A DNA stretch of 64,000 nucleotides from the NCBI GenBank assembly GCA_051006215.1, contig JBPCIO010000005.1:1-64000 (forward strand), read 5' to 3'. The notes beneath the pieces were generated by a model that saw only the letters and a program-made list of their open reading frames with translations, was not told the DNA's origin and did no database searches. The position numbers were made by a program, and so were the translations under genes. Every line of letters starts with the position of its first letter. Positions within the stretch are counted from its first letter, which is position 1. This DNA comes from CF-72 sp051006215. Lineage in GTDB: Bacteria; Chloroflexota; UBA6077; CF-72. This document shows positions 62,202 to 64,000 of the stretch, in pieces.

Positions 62202-63472
62202 CTGGCGTCGCCGAGAGCGCCCTACGGCCGCGGCGAGTGGCGTTCGACAATGGGCTCGTCCTGCTACATAACCGCGCGGCTAGCAATCCTTCGGTCACGC
62301 TCCGGGCCCTGGTGCGGGCGGGTGCGAGCCGCGAGACGCCTACCGAACACGGGATCGCCGGACTGACCGGACGCATGCTGCGCCAGGGCACCGAGCACAT
62401 CGCCAAGGCCGCTCTCGCGGAGGAGCTCGACGGCATCGGGGCTGGTCTGTCTGTCGATGTCGGTTACGCGCTGGTAGCTGTGTCGATCAAGTGCTTGAGC
62501 GACGATTTCTCACGCGCCGCGGAGATCCTCGCCGAGCTGCTGCTGCGGCCTACGTTCCCAGCTGACGAGTTGGAAAAACTGAAGGGTCAGGCGCTCACCG
62601 ATCTCAAGGAGATGGGCGACAACACGCGCTTTGTCTCGGAGCGCACGTGGCGCGAGCTCGCCTACCCGGCCACGCATCCCTACCATCGCTTGACGGTTGG
62701 CACAGCCGAAAGCGTGCGTTCAGCCTCGCGCCAACACCTGAGCGCGTTTCACGGCGCCTGGTACGGCCCGAACCAGACGACGCTGATCGTCGTCGGCGAT
62801 GTCGCTTTCGAGCAAGCCGCGGCCATAGCAGAACGCACCCTTGGCGACTGGGCGCGTGCCCGCACCGAACCCGTCGAAGCCTCGCTTCCGAGCACGGACT
62901 TACCGAGCAAGCAGTTGCGGGAGGTCCAAATGGAAGGCAAGACTCAGGCGGACGTCTCGATCGGTCTTCCGACCCTCGATCGTGCCGCGGCCGACTACTA
63001 CGCATTGAGCTTTGCCAATCACATCCTGGGCCGGATGTACTTCATGGGCCGGTTCGGCGAAAAGGTGCGCGACGAGCAGGGCCTCGCCTATCACGCGTAT
63101 TCAGAGCTGCAGGGTAGCTACGGGCGCGGCGCCTGGCTCATGCGAGCTGGGGTGAACCCAAGCAACCTGAACAGGGCGTTGGAAAGCATCGATGTCGAGC
63201 TCAGGCGCTTCCTGGCCGACGGGCCGACGCCTCAAGAGCAGATCGACGGCGTCAGTAGCCTGCTCGGAAGCTTACCGCGTCAACTCGAGACCAACGAGGG
63301 CGCCGCGGCAGTGATGGGTGAGATCGAGCTGTACAACCTCGGGCTTGACTACCTGGAGCGCTATCCAGATATCGTCCGGTCGCTCACGAGCGACAAGGTG
63401 ACCGACGCCGCCAGGCGGTGGATCGACCCGGAGCACCTCGTGACCGCTATCGCCGGCCCGCCTCGCACATAA
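62198..63472 (+). CDS. M16 family protein (catalytically inactive subunit)
   Basis: A 424-residue partner of the upstream M16 peptidase. The zinc motif is lost: the HxxEH region reads HGIAGLTGRML. The glycine-rich loop (GIGAGLSVDVGYA) and the C-terminal Arg/Tyr motif GRFGEKVRDEQGLAYHAYSELQ are kept, as is typical of the non-catalytic subunit that shapes the peptide cavity. It starts in ATGA with the stop of the active subunit, so the two are probably made in equal amounts. Confidence 0.92.
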   Translation: MTGVAESALRPRRVAFDNGLVLLHNRAASNPSVTLRALVRAGASRETPTEHGIAGLTGRMLRQGTEHIAKAALAEELDGIGAGLSVDVGYALVAVSIKCLSDDFSRAAEILAELLLRPTFPADELEKLKGQALTDLKEMGDNTRFVSERTWRELAYPATHPYHRLTVGTAESVRSASRQHLSAFHGAWYGPNQTTLIVVGDVAFEQAAAIAERTLGDWARARTEPVEASLPSTDLPSKQLREVQMEGKTQADVSIGLPTLDRAAADYYALSFANHILGRMYFMGRFGEKVRDEQGLAYHAYSELQGSYGRGAWLMRAGVNPSNLNRALESIDVELRRFLADGPTPQEQIDGVSSLLGSLPRQLETNEGAAAVMGEIELYNLGLDYLERYPDIVRSLTSDKVTDAARRWIDPEHLVTAIAGPPRT

Positions 63473-63498
63473 CGGCGGGCATCGGTCCGACTCGCGGG

Positions 63499-64000
63499 GT
63501 GGACGATTGGCGACTACGTGTCTGCCTCGAGCGAACCATCGAGCTGCCCGAGGTGGATCTTCAGCTGCGTGACTGGCCGGGTGCGGTCGGCCCGCTGGTG
63601 CACGTTCCCGATCCGCTATCCCCCGACGACAGCATTGTGAACGGGCTGGCCGAGGCGCTTGCACCCGGGTATCGCGTCGTGAGCGTGAAGCCGCGCGGCG
63701 CAAGCCCGTACCAGGTGGATGCGGCGGACCTGCTCGCGCTACTCGACCAGTTCGGCTTTGCCACGCCAGTCGTGGTAGCCGAGCGTCTCGGGTGCCTGGC
63801 CGCGCTGCTGATCTCCGCATGGCACGCTGGCCGGGTGGCGGGTCTGGTGTTGATCGATCCCATTTTCGAGCCACCCGCGGGTGGCAGCATCGAAGCACGT
63901 GCCGTCAGGGACTGTCCGCCAAATTGGGCGGTGCTTCGGGCGGCGGTCCAGTGTCCTGTGCTGGAGCTGCTACAAACAGCCTCCGTTGTCGAACGAGTGG
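63499..64000 (+). CDS. Alpha/beta-hydrolase-like protein, 3' truncated by the window edge
   Basis: An open frame from GTG running off the right edge (at least 167 residues). VVSVKPRGASPYQVDAADLLALLDQFGF and GRVAGLVLIDPIFEPP follow the alpha/beta-hydrolase layout (strands 4-6). At the nucleophile elbow, the expected GxSxG reads AERLGC, so the Ser is replaced by Arg; activity is therefore doubtful in this part. It begins 26 bp after the M16 pair. The full protein cannot be assessed. Confidence 0.65.
   Translation, partial: MDDWRLRVCLERTIELPEVDLQLRDWPGAVGPLVHVPDPLSPDDSIVNGLAEALAPGYRVVSVKPRGASPYQVDAADLLALLDQFGFATPVVVAERLGCLAALLISAWHAGRVAGLVLIDPIFEPPAGGSIEARAVRDCPPNWAVLRAAVQCPVLELLQTASVVERV

Overview
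The window is a gene-dense, GC-rich (about 65%) stretch of bacterial chromosome made almost entirely of housekeeping genes. I saw no insertion sequence, prophage, CRISPR array or rRNA. Several traits point to an uncultivated member of the Chloroflexota, or less likely an actinobacterium-like lineage: split glycine decarboxylase (gcvPA/gcvPB), an FhaA/FhaB-type FHA pair, DUF3052, DUF3618 beside a holin-superfamily protein, an archaeal/eukaryotic-type ProRS, GTG/TTG starts and many 4-bp overlaps. This placement is inference from gene content; no marker phylogeny was possible.

Layout. 179-3436: zinc-type dehydrogenase, polyprenyl synthetase and HemW-like radical SAM protein. 3462-11422: a plus-strand translation/envelope cluster aspS-ileS-lspA-rluD-gltX. 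11431-17232: S9 peptidase, nitronate monooxygenase, tRNA-Gln(CUG), a DUF3052 gene, tRNA-Glu(CUC), RidA, a TatA-like protein with a C-terminal zinc ribbon, and mobA. 17314-22960: ribosomal protein L25/CTC, a small membrane protein, two FHA proteins and a DinG-like helicase. 22923-27864: pyrimidine-nucleoside phosphorylase, alanine racemase, proS and a HEAT-repeat protein.

28348-36769 is a long minus-strand run: Crp/Fnr regulator, 7Fe ferredoxin, ccdA, gcvT-gcvH-gcvPA-gcvPB and two oligopeptide ABC ATPases. A perfect TGTGA-N6-TCACA site lies before the ferredoxin at class II spacing. 36807-46470: RumA-type RNA methyltransferase, membrane J-domain protein, a frameshifted lipoprotein gene, a GT-C membrane protein, threonine aldolase, maf (apparently starting at CTG), a Dcd/dUTPase-family protein, the DUF3618/holin pair, a sortase gene cut by an in-frame TAG, and coaD.

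46637-50517 is a Gld-type ABC operon (ATPase, permease, GldG-like, DUF4340). The rest holds a winged-helix protein, queG, lepA, two GT2 glycosyltransferases, folC, an FAD-dependent reductase, folD (lacking the catalytic lysine), acylphosphatase, a PRC-barrel protein, an M16 peptidase pair and a truncated alpha/beta-hydrolase-like gene at the right edge.

Functional themes are translation (four aminoacyl-tRNA synthetases, two tRNAs, L25, LepA, RluD, QueG, RumA), folate/one-carbon metabolism (glycine cleavage, FolC, FolD) and envelope or export functions (LspA, TatA, sortase, alanine racemase, CcdA). The most noteworthy signals are the TatA-zinc-ribbon fusion coupled to mobA, IleRS with non-standard signature motifs, the K54-less FolD, the Crp/ferredoxin promoter, the sortase split by an amber codon and the CTG start of maf.
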